DNA of 64,000 bases from Trichinella spiralis. Taxonomy: Eukaryota > Nematoda > Enoplea > Trichinellida > Trichinellidae. A model generated the notes under the pieces. That model searched no databases. It was not told the origin of the DNA and was given only the letters and a program-made list of their open reading frames with translations. The stretch covers positions 7,177,238 to 7,241,237 of the forward strand of contig CM012954.1 of assembly GCA_000181795.3 (NCBI GenBank). The letters are read 5' to 3'. Of this stretch, positions 1 to 13,895 are shown piece after piece (the stretch's first letter is position 1; each line of letters begins with the position of its first letter). The translations under genes and the position numbers were made by a program.

Positions 1-278
1 ATCCGGTGACGTGTAGCTGCGCTGTCTGCCAGGTCCGTTCATTTTCCTCAACCCTACACTTTTTGGATAGAGAAAAAACATTTAAATCATAAAATAAAAT
101 GAAATATATCCAACGGTGTGTAAGGAAACCGTAAATATGGAAAAAAGCAGTGACCAAAGAAGCCTAGTGGCAATTTTTAATTATTATCGTTCATCGGTTA
201 ATTAATAAATAAAAAAAAAGAATCAAGCGATGAACAACAAATGAAAATAGCCGTGCAATCAGCTATGATCAGAAGAGA
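1..278. other. Left-edge spacer downstream of CTU1
   Basis: AT-rich sequence between the window edge and the CTU1 stop codon. I see no coding exon. It should contain the CTU1 3' untranslated region, but no exact AATAAA on the minus strand is obvious. Confidence 0.5.
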
Positions 279-3200
279 TCAGTCTGGGATGCAGGAACAG
301 CGACCAGTGCCAGCGGTATTCAAGGGCGGGTCTTCTATTGGCGGTGGTTCGTCGACCACGGTCAACGTGTTGAGATTTTTCAAAAGTCGACAGGCGTGGC
401 ATACTGATCCGCTCGAGACAAAGCCGCACAACGAACACCGGCTCCGGACGGTCGACGCCCTGCATCGATCAGTCGCTTGCAAAGCCATCGCCTGTCCAGA
501 CCGAAGCACGTCCAAAATAGCCAACGGTCGAATTAATTCCAACCGCTTGACAAAATCCCGAACGTGAGCACGATACGAATTGGGCGCATAAACGCAATCA
601 GTACTGAAATAGTCCAAATTCTGAAAAGAAAAACAAAAACTTCAACTCATTAGCATAAAATACAAGAGCATAATGTTACACTGATCAGAGACAACAAACA
701 ACAACAACAAGAAAAACAAAAAATGTACGTTGAATCTGGCGTAAAGCACGATTTCTTTCTGAAAACACCTATAAAGCGGCTTGCAACGCACCAAGCCGCC
801 AGCTTCTCCGCTTACTGGACGCGAACAACGGTGCAAGCGATTCAAATCGCCACGCAACACGTTCATCAAAATTGTTTCTGCCATGTCATCGGCGTTGTGG
901 CCTGTGACAAGCTTGTCTGAAAATGAATCATTCAAATGGAACAATAATAGCTTTTAAAAAGAGAAAAAAGCATAACAAAACGATAAACCAGAATCAAACA
1001 AAGCTAGTTATATGGAATTAGACAAACAAGCAAAATTAATACATGTAATAATAATAATGATAATAATAATTACCTTCACCTTGACATCGTTAAATTGCCC
1101 TTATTATCAATCTCACTCACCTCAGAGATCTTATCATCATTTGTCCCTATCTTGGCTGATAATTATAGATTAATTACAAATATATATATATGTTCTTCAC
1201 TATAAAGAAGAATAAGAAATTTTGCACAAATCATGATAATACTTTAAAGTGATAAAAATAATAAAAGCATTCATTTCCTTACAATGGAAAGAAAAGAAAA
1301 AAATAAAGCAATGCAAAACAAGCCAATGCAATTTGAAGCAACTTGAATTAATTGATGTATAAAGCAAGAAGTTGAAAAAGAAACATTACAGCGCTGTAAA
1401 TTTGTTAAATTTTCACCAAACCAAGTGCATTTTACAATTGAATTTGAAAAAAAACAAAAATGCCAATGATAAACGAGCTTCAGAAAAAAAAATAGAATAT
1501 TCGTACAAACAAACGGCAAGCATGCATAATGACAAAGATGACAACTGGCGCAAGCAAGCAGGCAGATGCAGCAGAAGAATGACAGACATCTGAAGAGCAG
1601 ATTTATTTAAAAATTCGTGCTGATTTTAAAAATAAAAATATCAAATAATAAAAGCAACATGTCGGTGAAGTTGAAATGCAATAAATCTACAACACAACGA
1701 GATGCCATGCTTCCACATACACACAGACAAAGAGGGAAGTAGAAATGGATGGAATAAATTCTCCCCAGATTGTTATCAATTATTCACCAATATTACTGAC
1801 GCAGTGGTTGTAAAAAAAAGAAAAAAATGACAATAATTGCAACAGTAATTGTTTGAAAAAGCATGCAAACGACCAACAACAATTCCCACTACGTGCAAGC
1901 AATTTATTTTATGCCATCTTAAAAATCACGTAGCTCTCTCTTTGTGTGCTTTGCTAGATGCGAAATGAAGGGGTAAACTGATGAAAAATAACAACATTGC
2001 TGCTGCTGCTGCTGCTCTTAACTGCTGCTATTGCCAATAATAATTTTTTTTTCATTTTACTACAATACCCTATCACGGAATTTAATTATCGTTCAAGTAC
2101 CATTTAAAATTCCATAAAAACAACAAAATTTTTTTGTAAAACTTCACATTTGCATCGTAAATATGCCAAACGCCAGTAAAGAGTAGATAATTAATTTGAA
2201 AATTCTTGCCCGCTAGATAGATTTCTTTGCAAGCAAGCAGTGAAGCTTTTCATGTCAATCAATCAGAACAAGCTGCAAAAGTTACATACTGTCGTCTGTC
2301 TCCTGTTGATTATCATTATCGTCGTCTTTTATCAATTTATGAGATAATAATATTAAAAGAAAAAAAAATTATCTTTCTTTCAAACAAGCATTCGTCGTCG
2401 CAATTTCATCAAGCACAAAAGCATTGGAAAAAGCCGGTTAGGCAAATTTCATCAACTGTTAAGCAAAATTGCACACTTGTCCAATTGGACGTGGAAATTT
2501 CAAAACTCGAACTGGTTGGTTGGCTGGTATATTCAACATTATCAAACAAATTAAATATCAAAAACGCCCCGAGCTTTCTTTGCATTCATGCACAGCGTAA
2601 ACAATAAACTTTTTCACAACTGCTTCCTCTTTTTTGAATGTTACTTGTGATAAATAACATTAAATATTTGCAAATTTAAACAATTCAATTTTACAATTAA
2701 ACAATCATTTAGCAGCTTAATTTTCGATTGCCATTACCAACTTCCTTCCTTCCTTCATTCAGTGAAAGTAAATAAAAAGTGGACAAGAAATCCATCCCAT
2801 CTATCTTATTAAATTATATATTTCTAATGTTGATAATAATAGATTTGCAAATTGAGAAAATAAAAAGAATGTGCAAACTGAGAATTAACGAGAGAGAAAG
2901 AGAGAGAGAATTAGCAAAATTAGCGCTTACTCGAGCCGAGCTGTTCGCAGCCTCTTTCCAAAGCTTGACGTCGAAACACACCACAATAAGTGCAATTATT
3001 TCGCAATCCGATCTGTTGGACAATTTCGTCCATTTCCAGACCAAATAAATTCTTATAAGATACCACTTTCAATGGAATATTATAACTGAATTAAAAAAAA
3101 TGGATCAATATAAAATCGTGAAATGGAATCAAAATTTTTATACCGTTTCTGTTGCTTGTCAACCGAACAAAGCGAATCGTCCCGATAGCCGGCAATACCT

Positions 3201-3475
3201 TCGTTCACTGCTAGCATGGACAAATGCAAGCCGTAATTGAAGCGCTTATTGAGCAAATAAAGCACGTGCAAAGCCACGGCCGAATCTTTGCCACCGGAAA
3301 CACCAATGACGACATTTTCGCCGTCGGTGAAAAACTTCTCAGTTGTAATGGTCCGGTGAACGTCGGCTTCGAAAGCAGCCGAAAAGCATTTCCTGCAAAG
3401 CAGAGTGCCACAAGCCGGACGTCGCATCGAAGCCTGCTCTTCGTCACAATTAGCACAATTCGTCTGTTTCGACAT
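279..3475 (-). CDS. CTU1: Cytoplasmic tRNA 2-thiolation protein 1 (CTU1/NCS6)
   Basis: Sulfur-transfer ATPase subunit of the Ctu1-Ctu2 complex, which makes the 2-thio group of wobble uridine in tRNA-Lys, -Glu and -Gln in the cytosol. Four exons join in frame: 3475-3144, 3085-2931, 916-729 and 620-279, giving 338 residues (human about 348). The N terminus has two Cys pairs (CANC and CRKC). The PP-loop ATP-binding motif SGGKDS follows near residue 60, then [14 protein letters not shown] with the conserved CxxC, then [14 protein letters not shown], and a C-terminal Cys cluster (CSLC, CHAC). The start is the ATG of MSKQTNC; the frame is open upstream but has no better start. Intron 2 is about 2 kb whereas the others are 58-108 nt. 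It is read in the same direction as tafazzin, 1.8 kb away, too far to call an operon. Identification is firm; the exon ends are inferred from splice sites and alignment from memory. Confidence 0.93.
917..2930 (-). other. Long intron of CTU1
   Basis: A 2.0 kb intron with GT-AG ends (donor gtaagc at 2930, acceptor ttttcag at 917). It is AT-rich with a short GCT run near 2000 and a GAGA tract at the donor side. I see no conserved ORF or structured RNA in it. Confidence 0.7.
2888..2910. repeat. GA-rich microsatellite
   Basis: A tract of repeated GA/AGAG units just inside the donor end of the long CTU1 intron. It is a simple repeat with no coding role. Confidence 0.7.
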
Positions 3476-5250
3476 ATCGAACTGCAAATCAATATGCAAA
3501 TTCTCAATCAAAAACAAACAACGAAACAACAAACTATCGATGAGTCATCATTTTTAACAATAGCAGCAAAAAAAGACACGAAACAGAGATAAAGCATTGA
3601 ATTGAGATAAAACAGTAAATAATGAATAACAGCAAACGTAAGCGAAAACAAAATAAAAACTGAACGTTATCTCAACATATAAATAAAAAACTACAGTAAA
3701 ACAAAATAGTATTACAACAGAATTTTACTGTTGCAGTGACTTTTACAAAGTATGATAAATAAAATGAAAGCAGTAAAATTAAACAGAACCAAATTTTCTG
3801 AAACAAATAAACATTGACTAAATCAAAGCTCAACGCAAAAGCTCTAGCGTGACGAAAAACAAAAAACTAAATTGATTATTTAAAAAAATAAACTAAATTA
3901 ATGTTTTACAAGATGGTAAAATTATTGACAACCATCGTATAAGCAATTATAATCACAAATTATAAAACAATTACATCAACTATCTCTGATTATTACATGC
4001 TGCTAAAAGAAAACTCATTCATTGTATTATTAATTTTGAAGAAATCAAAACAAAACAAATATAAATTTCATCAGTTAATATTTTGCAGAATTATATAACA
4101 ACATCAACAGAATTTACTTAACAAAAATATAGTGCTTAAATTATTTTAATTTGTTCATTTGACTGCTGTAGAAGTGATGATGCTGCTTATATGACTGTAC
4201 CTGAAAATCTACTTTTTTCAGACAAAAACTCAAACTAAAAAAATCGACTAAACTAACTGCTGTGCATTTTCTACAGAAAATATACTCTAATAACACTAAC
4301 AGTAATAAAATAAAGGAGAAAAAAAAACAAAAACTTCTCGACTTTATTATTATGCATATATTAATCGTTAAAACTACTTTCATAGCACAGTATTAGGAAC
4401 GCATTGCGCAACTGCACCAACGTATTCTACCACAAACCATCAAACTGAATTGAAATTTTTTTAATATTCAAATATCATGTGATGTGATTATCAAATAACA
4501 GTCAAAAGCAGTGACAATATCAAAAGAATTTATCAATCTAATTAGTTACAGTTTGCAAACAAGAAATTATAACTTCAAATCATTCATTCTTTGAAAAATA
4601 AGGACAGTAGATAATGAAAATCACTAAACATCTTAATTATAAATTTAGAACTTAATTTCTCATTCATGACTAACTTTTCATATATATAAAGAAGTATTCA
4701 ACTGTAAATATACTACTTATTCCATGCCAAATGTAAAATTTATTTATTTGTTTTGTATATTTACTTTGTAATACATATTAGTCAATAATAAATAAACATT
4801 TCATTACCTGAATCACAAAATGCACACTATCGCAATTTTATCAAACCCATATAATGTCAAAAGCAAAAACTAATGGATAGATAAATAATTTAATAAATAT
4901 GAAATCAAAACGCTTCGTTTAAAAAAATAATACATTTTTAGTAACACATTGTACATCGATAGATGATGCGTATCTTATACAGTACATTGATATGTAAGTT
5001 TCAGTTTAAATTGACCTAGTTAATTTGAAATCTAATAGTAGTAACTTCCTAGTAATGTTAAATGTATTAGCGTGAAACATTGTTTCTGTCAATTCATTTG
5101 TTTCGATATTAATTTCAAAAATATTTGAAAACAATATAGTTTCATTTCCACAAAAGTCATTCAGTACTTAAACATGTAAAACTTGTTCAAGTCGATATGA
5201 TGTACTATTCTGGAAACTGTTTTACACATTCCATGACAAAGAAGTGAAGT
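3476..5250. other. Spacer between CTU1 and tafazzin
   Basis: About 1.8 kb of AT-rich DNA holding the CTU1 5' region and the tafazzin 3' untranslated region. The open frames here are short, AT-rich and low in complexity. I see no further gene. Confidence 0.6.
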
Positions 5251-6433
5251 TCATGTTTGTTGCGTGTAAAATTTTTCTGCTTCAGACTGCAAAGCATATA
5301 ATTCCCGTTGGACAATGTTTGTCGCACGTAATCGTTTTACCATCTATAACAAATTTAGATTTTATTCATTTATAATATAAGGAAAAAATTACAATTACAG
5401 TAGAATCTGCAGACGAGCGTACCGTAACAAACAATTCATTGTTGATTGGTGAGCCAAAATAAATCAATACCCGCTAAATGTAACACGTAAAGATAAGAAA
5501 TAATAACAACAAAATAATTACATTCAGTATGCGAGGTATAGATGAATTTAATGGTAAAATGTTTTCCATTCCTGTAACAAAATTTCAGTTAAAGCATAAG
5601 AAAATATTGCAGCTGCATTACCTTCTATCCAGAGCGGCAAAACGGTTGGCAGAATCTTTGCTTCGTTAATAAGGCGTCCTACTCCTGAAACATTAATTTA
5701 ATACAATTTTCATTAAAGCTGAAAATTCTGAACTAACCCCATTTTAATCGAACCGGCGTTTTTGTACTGTTTACTCTTCCTTGAGGGAAAATATGAATCC
5801 ATCCACAATTATTTAGAACATCTATACACCGGTCCACAGCAGTTTGATAAACGCCATTTCCCCTCACTACCGGAATACACTGTCCTAAAGAGAAAAACCT
5901 GACAAAAAACATGTTATAAATGAAAATTATAAAAATGTGACGAATAGAATACCTTGAATATATTGGATTTGTAAAAACAATCTCTTCAGCAGCTAAAATC
6001 CATCGCATTTTCAGTGGATTGCAAAAATAAAATGACCAAGGAAAAATGCCTACAAAATTCAGTCATCATTATTACAGAACAAATTATAATCGACTGTATT
6101 CATAAATAGAAATCGATATTATGATAAACATAAAAACATATACCCCACATTATTGGTTCGTCCAAACAACAGTGATGATTCGATACGGTTATCAACGGCT
6201 TTCCAGAAGATAGGCAGTTGAAAAACACATCTTTATTATAAACGTTACAGGAATTTAACCATGCTTAAAAATTACTTAACACTGCAAATAATTCAAATAA
6301 TACTTTTAAAATAGTTATCATCACTAGAAAATATCAAACTATGTAACAGTCAAATAATTTGCTTACTCAATGTTAATTTACTAACACATCCAACAGCGCA
6401 GATTACAATGCTTCTCGCCAATTTTGAATGCAT
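5251..6433 (-). CDS. TAFAZZIN: Tafazzin, cardiolipin-remodelling acyltransferase
   Basis: Phospholipid-lysophospholipid transacylase of mitochondrial membranes that remodels cardiolipin. Eight exons join in frame: 6433-6367, 6263-6144, 6049-5953, 5898-5738, 5684-5622, 5571-5522, 5473-5399 and 5343-5251, giving 241 residues. The catalytic HX4D motif is seen in SNHHCCLDEP near residue 50. Further family blocks are FFSLGQCIPVVRG, GWIHIFPQGRVN and RLKWGVGRLI. The protein goes straight from PVVRG to GVYQ, so it lacks the insert coded by human exon 5, as expected for the short form. The N-terminal hydrophobic stretch (SKLARSIVICAVGCV) fits the membrane anchor. The start at 6433 is the least certain point because the upstream frame stays open for a few codons. 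It is divergent from Kidins220, about 1 kb away. Confidence 0.92.
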
Positions 6434-7430
6434 ATTACTAGAAAACCATAAATGAAACAAACTTTATAGTCTCAAGTAAATTCAGCAAATTTTCAATAAG
6501 GTTCATTGTATTTATTACATATAATTGAGCAATTGTGCAAAAAGCAATTTAGTGCAGCAGAAAATTAAGATCAACTGGAGTAATACTGTAATGATTTTAT
6601 GCAAAACGAATTTTTGGAAAGGATTCTAATTGAAGAGAATAAACTGCCATTTTTGCATGCAAGTAAAGCAAACTGCCACAATAATGAACCACCTTCATTT
6701 AAAAGTTGGCATATAATTTATTCACCTCTTATTTATTTATAAATTGATAAAGATTTATTTTCACAATAAAATTTTGCACTTCGATAAATTTATTCATAAA
6801 TGTTGTTATTAAAGTTCATTGTTTTCTTGATTAAATCTTGAATTATTCACATTATACTGTAGTTTATTATGATTGACTGTTTTAACTTCCAGTATGAAAT
6901 CTATGTGCAGTTTTCAAATGTACGTTAGTATTAAACTTGCTCTGCGACAATGAGAGTGTTTATTTAATGGACTATTGATGAATCAGCTAATCAATTCTTC
7001 CTGTTGAAACGAGTTTTCAATGCTTTAAATAAATAAATTCATCTCTAGTTTTCCTCTTCGACTCATTTTTATACCCATTTGAATTCCATGCTGGCTGATG
7101 CGCCTTATTCGAATTTTGAAATGTATGTTAAATTTGACGTTACTGAAACTACAGTTTTAGCTTTATTTGATTTCAATTAACACAAAATTTTATTTTTTTT
7201 ATTTTAAAATTATTTAATGTTAATTATTTATTTAATTAAATTGATTTAGTTAAAATGATATTTAGCTTTGTAAATACATTTGTAAGATGTAAAGTTCATT
7301 GTTACATTTTTCTTTTTATTAATTCTGAAACAACTTTGAATATATCTTTTGTTTTTAATGTGTTGATCACAATAATATTTTAATACTTTTATTATAAAAA
7401 TGGTTCTTTTTTTCATACGTAATTTCTTAG
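6434..7430. other. Divergent spacer, tafazzin / Kidins220
   Basis: About 1 kb of very AT-rich sequence between two divergent genes, expected to carry both promoters and possibly an unseen first exon of Kidins220. No clear motif or extra ORF is visible. Confidence 0.5.
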
Positions 7431-10400
7431 GTGGACAATAACATCAGCTACATCTTCTACTGCAAGGCAAGACCCGTTTCAAGTGTTTGAAGGTGGCAAC
7501 TATGATAATATTACGAGTACTTTTCGAAATCTGCCCGTTGATATTGCAAATGAAGTAAGGACATATCTTTAGAATATCTCAATAAATATTATTAGCTTTG
7601 CTTTACAGTCATTTTCTCATGCGACTATAATTAGACTTGTTGATGAATTAAAAATAGGCAAGCGTGCTTTGCTAAATGATAATAGTTTAAAATTGATTTT
7701 ATCTTCTGTTTTATTGATTTGATACTCTGAATTGATTCTATGTTTAATTTAAGATCATTTAAATTTACAATGACTCATATAGTTGTATTTTGAATACGTG
7801 TTTTTGCAGTTTGGTAAATTTTTATTGCTGAACACAATGCATAACGTTGTATAGCTACATTTCTTTGAAAATAATAATTTAATTGCAGAAAGGCGAAACT
7901 CCGTTGATAATTTCTAGTCGTCTTGGTGATATCAGTTTGGTGAAATTTTTTCTTCAATGTGGTTTTGATCCAAACGCAAAAGATGATGTAATTCGTAAGT
8001 TGAATTATTTTGAATATTGTTCATAATTGTTATTTCAGGAAATGTGGACTGCTTTATTGAATGCAGCCAAAAATGGCTACACTGAAATTTGTAAAGTTTT
8101 GCTTGATGCGGGAGCAAATATTGAGGACAGCGATGTGGTATGAATGAATTTTACGTTCGTTTTGAAATTTTCCTTTTTTTTAACTTGTTTAGTTAAGGCT
8201 TCGTGGACTCCGCTTTGTTGGGCAGTTTACAAGAAAAGAGAAGATATAGTGCGATTATTTATTGAGAAAGGAGCGTCGGTGAATGTTATCGATGAAGTTT
8301 GTCGAATTATTTCTTATTTCAAAGCTATTTAAAATGATATGTTTTTCTGCATCTGAAGCATACAATGGCGCCATTGTTGTGGGCATCTGGACGTGGCTAT
8401 ACCAATATTGTCGATCAACTACTTCGCGCTGGAGCTCGTGTAGCTGTTCGAGACGGGGTATTTATTTATATAATGCATAAATAATATGAGAAAATATTTG
8501 AAGAAAAAAAATTTTACTTTTTAGTTTGGCAATGATGCACTTATTTGGGGAAGTTATGCCAAAAGTCTTCCTATTGTGCAGTTGCTTCTGAAAGCTGGTT
8601 CGTGTGCAGATACAGTCGGAATGGTATAATGCAATTTTTATTAACTGTTGTATTTTATTTTGAATGTTTTTTTTTGTTTTCATCCAATAGCGAGGGCTGA
8701 CGGCGTTGATTCTTGCTACACAGGCGAACAGTTTTGAGATGGTTAAAGCCATTTTAGAAAAACCATGCGCTTTGAATGCGGTTGATCACGTATGCTTGTA
8801 AACATTTTCATTTATCATTATTATTATTTATTATTAGGTTTTTTTTATTTTTACATTTTAGAAAGGTCATCCAGCACTTTACTATGCAGTTTTAAACGGA
8901 AACGCCGAAGTATGCAACAATACATACTGTTCATTCTTTGTTTTTGAAAAATTTAAATTGAATATTTTAGATTGTTAAAGCACTGCTAGAAGCCGGAGCT
9001 TATGTCAATCCATCTGAGCAGGTTTTCAAGAATTTTATAAATTGAATAATTTTAAATAAATAGAGTGTGTTTTTTCATTAGATTCGTGAAAGTGTACTTT
9101 TGAAAGCAGTGAAGAGTGGATTTATTGACATTGTACGACTGTTGCTGGATCATCACGTCGATATTGATTGTCAAGATTCTGTAATAATTGATTGCTTAAG
9201 CTTTTCAAAGAGCATGGAAATTACGTTTTATAAATAATTAATTTTTATATTCTATTCAGGAAGGACGGACGGCGCTTCATCTGGCCATTGACAAAGGTTT
9301 TTTGGAAATTGTGCAGCTTTTGTTAGAAAACGAACCAAATTTGGAACTGAAAAACTCCGATGGCGATACACCGTTGTTGAAGTCAGCACGAAATCGAAAT
9401 TTAGCCTTTGTCCAACTTCTCAAACAAGCCGGAGCCAACGTTGGAGCTGTAGATAAGGTTGCAATTGAAAAAAGAACAAAAATTAACATTTGGGTTTCAC
9501 ATGCACCTATATATATGTGTAAGTTTAGAACGGTGATACCAGTGTGCATATAGCTTTGAGATGTCGAAGTCGAAGAATGGTTCAAATTTTACTTGCACCA
9601 CCATTTGACAGTCGCATATTATACCAGCCGAACAAAAACAAAGAAACTGCATACAGTATTGATCGTGCAGTTGGAAAGCCAATTTTATCTCAAATTTTCG
9701 GTATATCTTGGTTGATAAAATGTTCGGAAATATTAATATTTGTTTTTCATTTTTAGGACCTCTTGATTCAGCTTCAAAAACTGAAGCAATGATGGGATAC
9801 GAATTGTACAGTAGCGCATTGGCGGACGTGTTATGTGCACCGAATCTTTCGTTGCCGTTGTTTGTTGGTTTATATGCAAAATGGGGTTCAGGAAAATCTT
9901 TTTTATTACGTAAAGTTAGAGGTAGTTGTTCTGTATATACCCTTGTTTTTGTATTGTTTGATATCTCAATTTACATTCCAATTCAGGGGCTTTAACAACA
10001 TTATCTCGATCTTGGCTATCTCCATCTCCGTTGATTTGGTCTTGGTCGACTGCATTTTTGTTAAATTTTATTACAATTGTATTTGGCTTGTTTTTGTTCA
10101 CATTTTTACCATGGAAGGTAGCATTGTGGCCAATGTTCATAATTTTTGCGGCATTTTTTCTCACTTATTGTATGTGATCCAATTTGCAAATGAAAACAGT
10201 GTTTGATCTATTTTTTGTTACAGTATACGTGATGAAATGGAAAAGCAGCTTGGCTAGAAGGATCAACATGTTCATCAGTCGAAAATATGCGTTCATTCGG
10301 CTCACATTTCAAACGATGTTTTTCGATCCACCTGCAATGAACGAGCGAGAAATATTCAGCTGTCCAATTGGGTAATTTATTATTTTTTAAATATTAAACT

Positions 10401-13400
10401 GAATTTCGTTCAATTGTTGTTGTTGTTGTTGTTAATGTTGCGTGCTTGTGTTTAGCTTTATATATGCAGATTATCGTCGTTTGTCGAATTTTGAATGCGA
10501 GCATGCGTTGACGAACATCATCGACACATTTTATGCGGGTTTAGAATCCTATTATGGATGGTTGCCAGTTCGATTGGCAAGAGCTTTCAAAACTCATTCC
10601 AGTAATTAATTAATTAATTAATCACTTTTATTATGTCTGTTTTTCAAGGAGGCCGACGAAAACCGAAACCTCGACGACTTTGTGGCATTCCGTTGATGCT
10701 ACTTATGGCGTTGGTGGTCATCTGCTTTTTCGCAGCCGTATACCTTTTCCTGTTGTATTATCAGAAACGCTTCTCGGGACCATTTTTGTTGAGTTTGCTC
10801 ATTTTGGCAACGGTTGGCTTATTGTCACTTTATCCAACTTCGTTTGTCGTTGTCCAGTCGACCGTATTTCGGCCTCGGCGTGCTATGAAGCGGCTGTTGT
10901 CGAAAATTGAAAAGCTCAGCTTTGAAGCTTTTATGGAAAAATTGAGAGCTGAAGTGCAAATTTTGCAAGAAACCGTCGACAGGCTTGACTGTTATACGAG
11001 AAGTCAAACACGATTGTAAAAACAAAAGAAAGAAGAAAAGCAGTTCTGTATGTTAAAATAGTTTAGGGTAATTTTTGTCGACGGTCTGGACAGTTGCGAA
11101 GGCAGTCGCATTGTGCAAACTTTGGATGCAATTCAAGTATTATTCGGTCGTTCACAAGCATCTCGCTTCATCGTGCTTATCTCTGGTAAGTGTTATTTAA
11201 ATACAGCAGCTCTGCGCATAATACATGTATATATATATTCATTTTCATTTTAAATTAGTGGATCCGCATGTTGTGATCGCGGCCGTGAGGAACAATCTTC
11301 AGAGTGCTTTTTTGCAATCAGAAGTATCGAGTTATGATTATTTAAAATTGATCATTCACATGCCCCTCTATTTGCGCAATTCGGAATTTGTCAAACTGCA
11401 CCAACAATTAGCACAGAAACAGCGTAGAAACGCACCCGTCGATACTGCCGGTTTGAAAATGGTATGAAAACTGCTGTGAAATGAAAAATTGATTAATAAT
11501 TTACAATAAGCTTTTAATAATACTTGCTGTATGTGCATTTTGTTTTTCGCTGAATAGCTTATGCGACAAGAAACTGTGGCCGGCTCGTATTGGTCACTGG
11601 CCGATAGTTGTCGAGGCAGTATTCGTTCGCCCAAACCTTCCGCAATGCCATCGCAAACATTCATGGGTCCTGAAATTGTACGTGATGATTATTTCGGTGA
11701 TTTAAATCCACGTAGTTTGCGCCGAATTGTCAACGCGCTCAGCTTAACCGGTGAGGAAAACAAAACGACAATTATTAAAATTATTCATTCATTTTAGTTA
11801 TTTATTTTATAAAATTTAAATTTTCATTAGGACGATTGATGCGTGCTTTTGAAATCGACTTCAGCTGGGTAACGCTTGGCCATTGGACTAGCTTAATTGA
11901 ACAATGGCCCTACAGGATGTCTTGGACAATTGAATACGCCGAACGATGCGGTGCGGCTGATCACGTCACTTTACGTGAAATGTACAACATGTATGAATTT
12001 TTCATTTTTTTAAAATAAGCCGTTTGATGTTGTTTTATTCAGGATCAAAGATCGCATACCAAATGAACACGACTATTTGATCGAAATGGATCGTAATCCC
12101 AAAGGTTTAGATTCGTATTTTCAAAGTGAATTGGATCCGGTACTTTGCGTGCATCACATGCGCACTTTTATACCATTCACTTCAAATTTAGATCCATACG
12201 TACGTAAATTGATTCGAGGTATGTTTGTATTTTATATTTCGATTTTTTTAAAATTTCATTTTCCTGTATCAAAAAAAATGCATATAGATAAATTGGAGAC
12301 ATTCGATTTGACACTGAATTCTCCAATAGTACACAATAGCGAAAGCCTTACAAGTGAATTATTAACTGTACCTGTTGGAGTGTCGAGATTGTTTTTGGTA
12401 TTTATTTTTTTAATATATAGTAATGATAACTAAAATGATATATATATATGTGCTTCTTTTTGTCACAGCATCCAATGTGGCGCAAAGTTCGTCTGAGCAC
12501 ATTGTCCGTAATGGAACTTTGCCAACTACTCAAGGCGTTGCCATTGTCGAATAGCGAAGCGGTGGAAAAGTATTGTCGCATTTGTCACACGTCCAACATA
12601 TCCGGCTTGACGCTTTCAGTTTGTGAAGTGGATAAGCTGAAGAGCGAATTTCGCATGTCATTCGGCGATTGGGAAATTTTCTGTCTGATGGTATGTATCG
12701 TATCGTATGCTTTTGGTATATTTTGGAAGCGACAATTCAAATTGCCCAACTGTTGATCATATATAGGTGAATTATTTGCGAAAGCGTGAAAAGCAGATGG
12801 ATTTTTCCGTTGAAAATGTTGAAGAGAATGTGGCATTAACTCAGTTGATCATGAAAAGTTCTTCTACAAGCACGACATCGACGCTGAAACGTCGCAAACA
12901 AGATGAAGATGAAGCAAACATGCAGCACAACTGGCTTCAAAATCGACTTGGTAAAATGATTTCATTATTTAAAAGATTTTTTTGTTTGTTTGTTTCATTT
13001 TTAAAATAAACTGATATAAATAAATAAATAGATATTGTTCTTGTTGTAGGTCATTTGGATAAAGTGGATTATGAAGAAGAGGCAGCTGACAAAGCATCGT
13101 CGTTGGTAACGAACAGTCGACGATCATCGGTAACTTTCGAGTTTGATGAATTACAATCACCTGAAAGCGGCAAAAAATTATCCCCGTACAATACAATGCC
13201 TCAGGTAACCGTTAGCCGTCTCTCGCCGAACACTTATGCAAATTCAGAGCCACCGCCGAGCAGGTGAGAAGAGAAAAGCAGTTGTTGTTTTTTTCTTAAA
13301 ATATCGCTTCATCATCCATTAAAATTATTATTCATAATCATTGAGATAATTTTCCTCTTAACCAGGCCACCAAGCGAAGCTGAAAAAGGACAGCCGTCGC

Positions 13401-13570
13401 CTGCGAGCGGAGAAATGAGCAGACCATTGCTCAGCTCTAGCGATTCAGAAGAGGAGGACAACAATCAACTTACAGTAAGACCGAAGGAAACGATTTTCCG
13501 ACCGTCCATATTGAACAGTCAAAATTCGCTGATTCGAGCCTCGAGCGAGCCCGGTGTCAACGTCGAATAA
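7431..13570 (+). CDS. KIDINS220: Kidins220/ARMS: ankyrin repeats plus KAP P-loop NTPase membrane scaffold
   Basis: Scaffold at the plasma membrane for neurotrophin and other receptors. I recognise 28 exons, giving about 1,391 residues. Ankyrin repeats fill residues 42-404 in exons 7609-7707, 7889-7987, 8039-8137, 8198-8296, 8359-8457, 8525-8623, 8691-8789, 8862-8909, 8971-9021, 9082-9180 and 9260-9457. The KAP NTPase then starts at 9529; Walker A (GLYAKWGSGKS) is near residue 500 and Walker B (VIFVDGLD) near 800. Two membrane hairpins lie in exons 9987-10169 and 10649-11015. Later exons are 11067-11185, 11259-11461, 11558-11750, 11831-11990, 12043-12218, 12288-12397, 12469-12690, 12767-12950, 13050-13263 and 13366-13570. 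A SAM-like domain (VMELCQLLKALPL to MSFGDWEIF) spans about residues 1125-1195. The first exon given (7431-7554) begins without an ATG, so the true start lies upstream. The C terminus ends in GVNVE, not a PDZ ligand. Confidence 0.93.
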
Positions 13571-13670
13571 CAACACATATACGAGGGGTTTTCGATTTCA
13601 ATTTTACCTCATCCACAACAGCAGTAGGGGCGGCCGAGCAATTCCCCAAGTTAAAGCAAACATACACACA

Positions 13671-13676
13671 AATAAA
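13671..13676 (+). terminator. Poly(A) signal of Kidins220
   Basis: AATAAA about 100 nt past the Kidins220 stop codon, in the 400 nt gap between two convergent genes. Confidence 0.5.
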
Positions 13677-13895
13677 TAATTTAGACATATAAATTTACCA
13701 AAGTAAAGCCATTTCACTCTTGCATTTGTCTGTTTTCGTAAAAAAATTGTGAAGAACTTGTTTAGTTTTAAATTTCAATCGTAATTTTACCAAAATACTG
13801 TTTACAATCAAGTGTTCGTTCTGTTCTATCCACATTCATTCCTCCTCCGTTTGGAATTTTCATTTAAATCTATACATATACACAACACAAATTTG

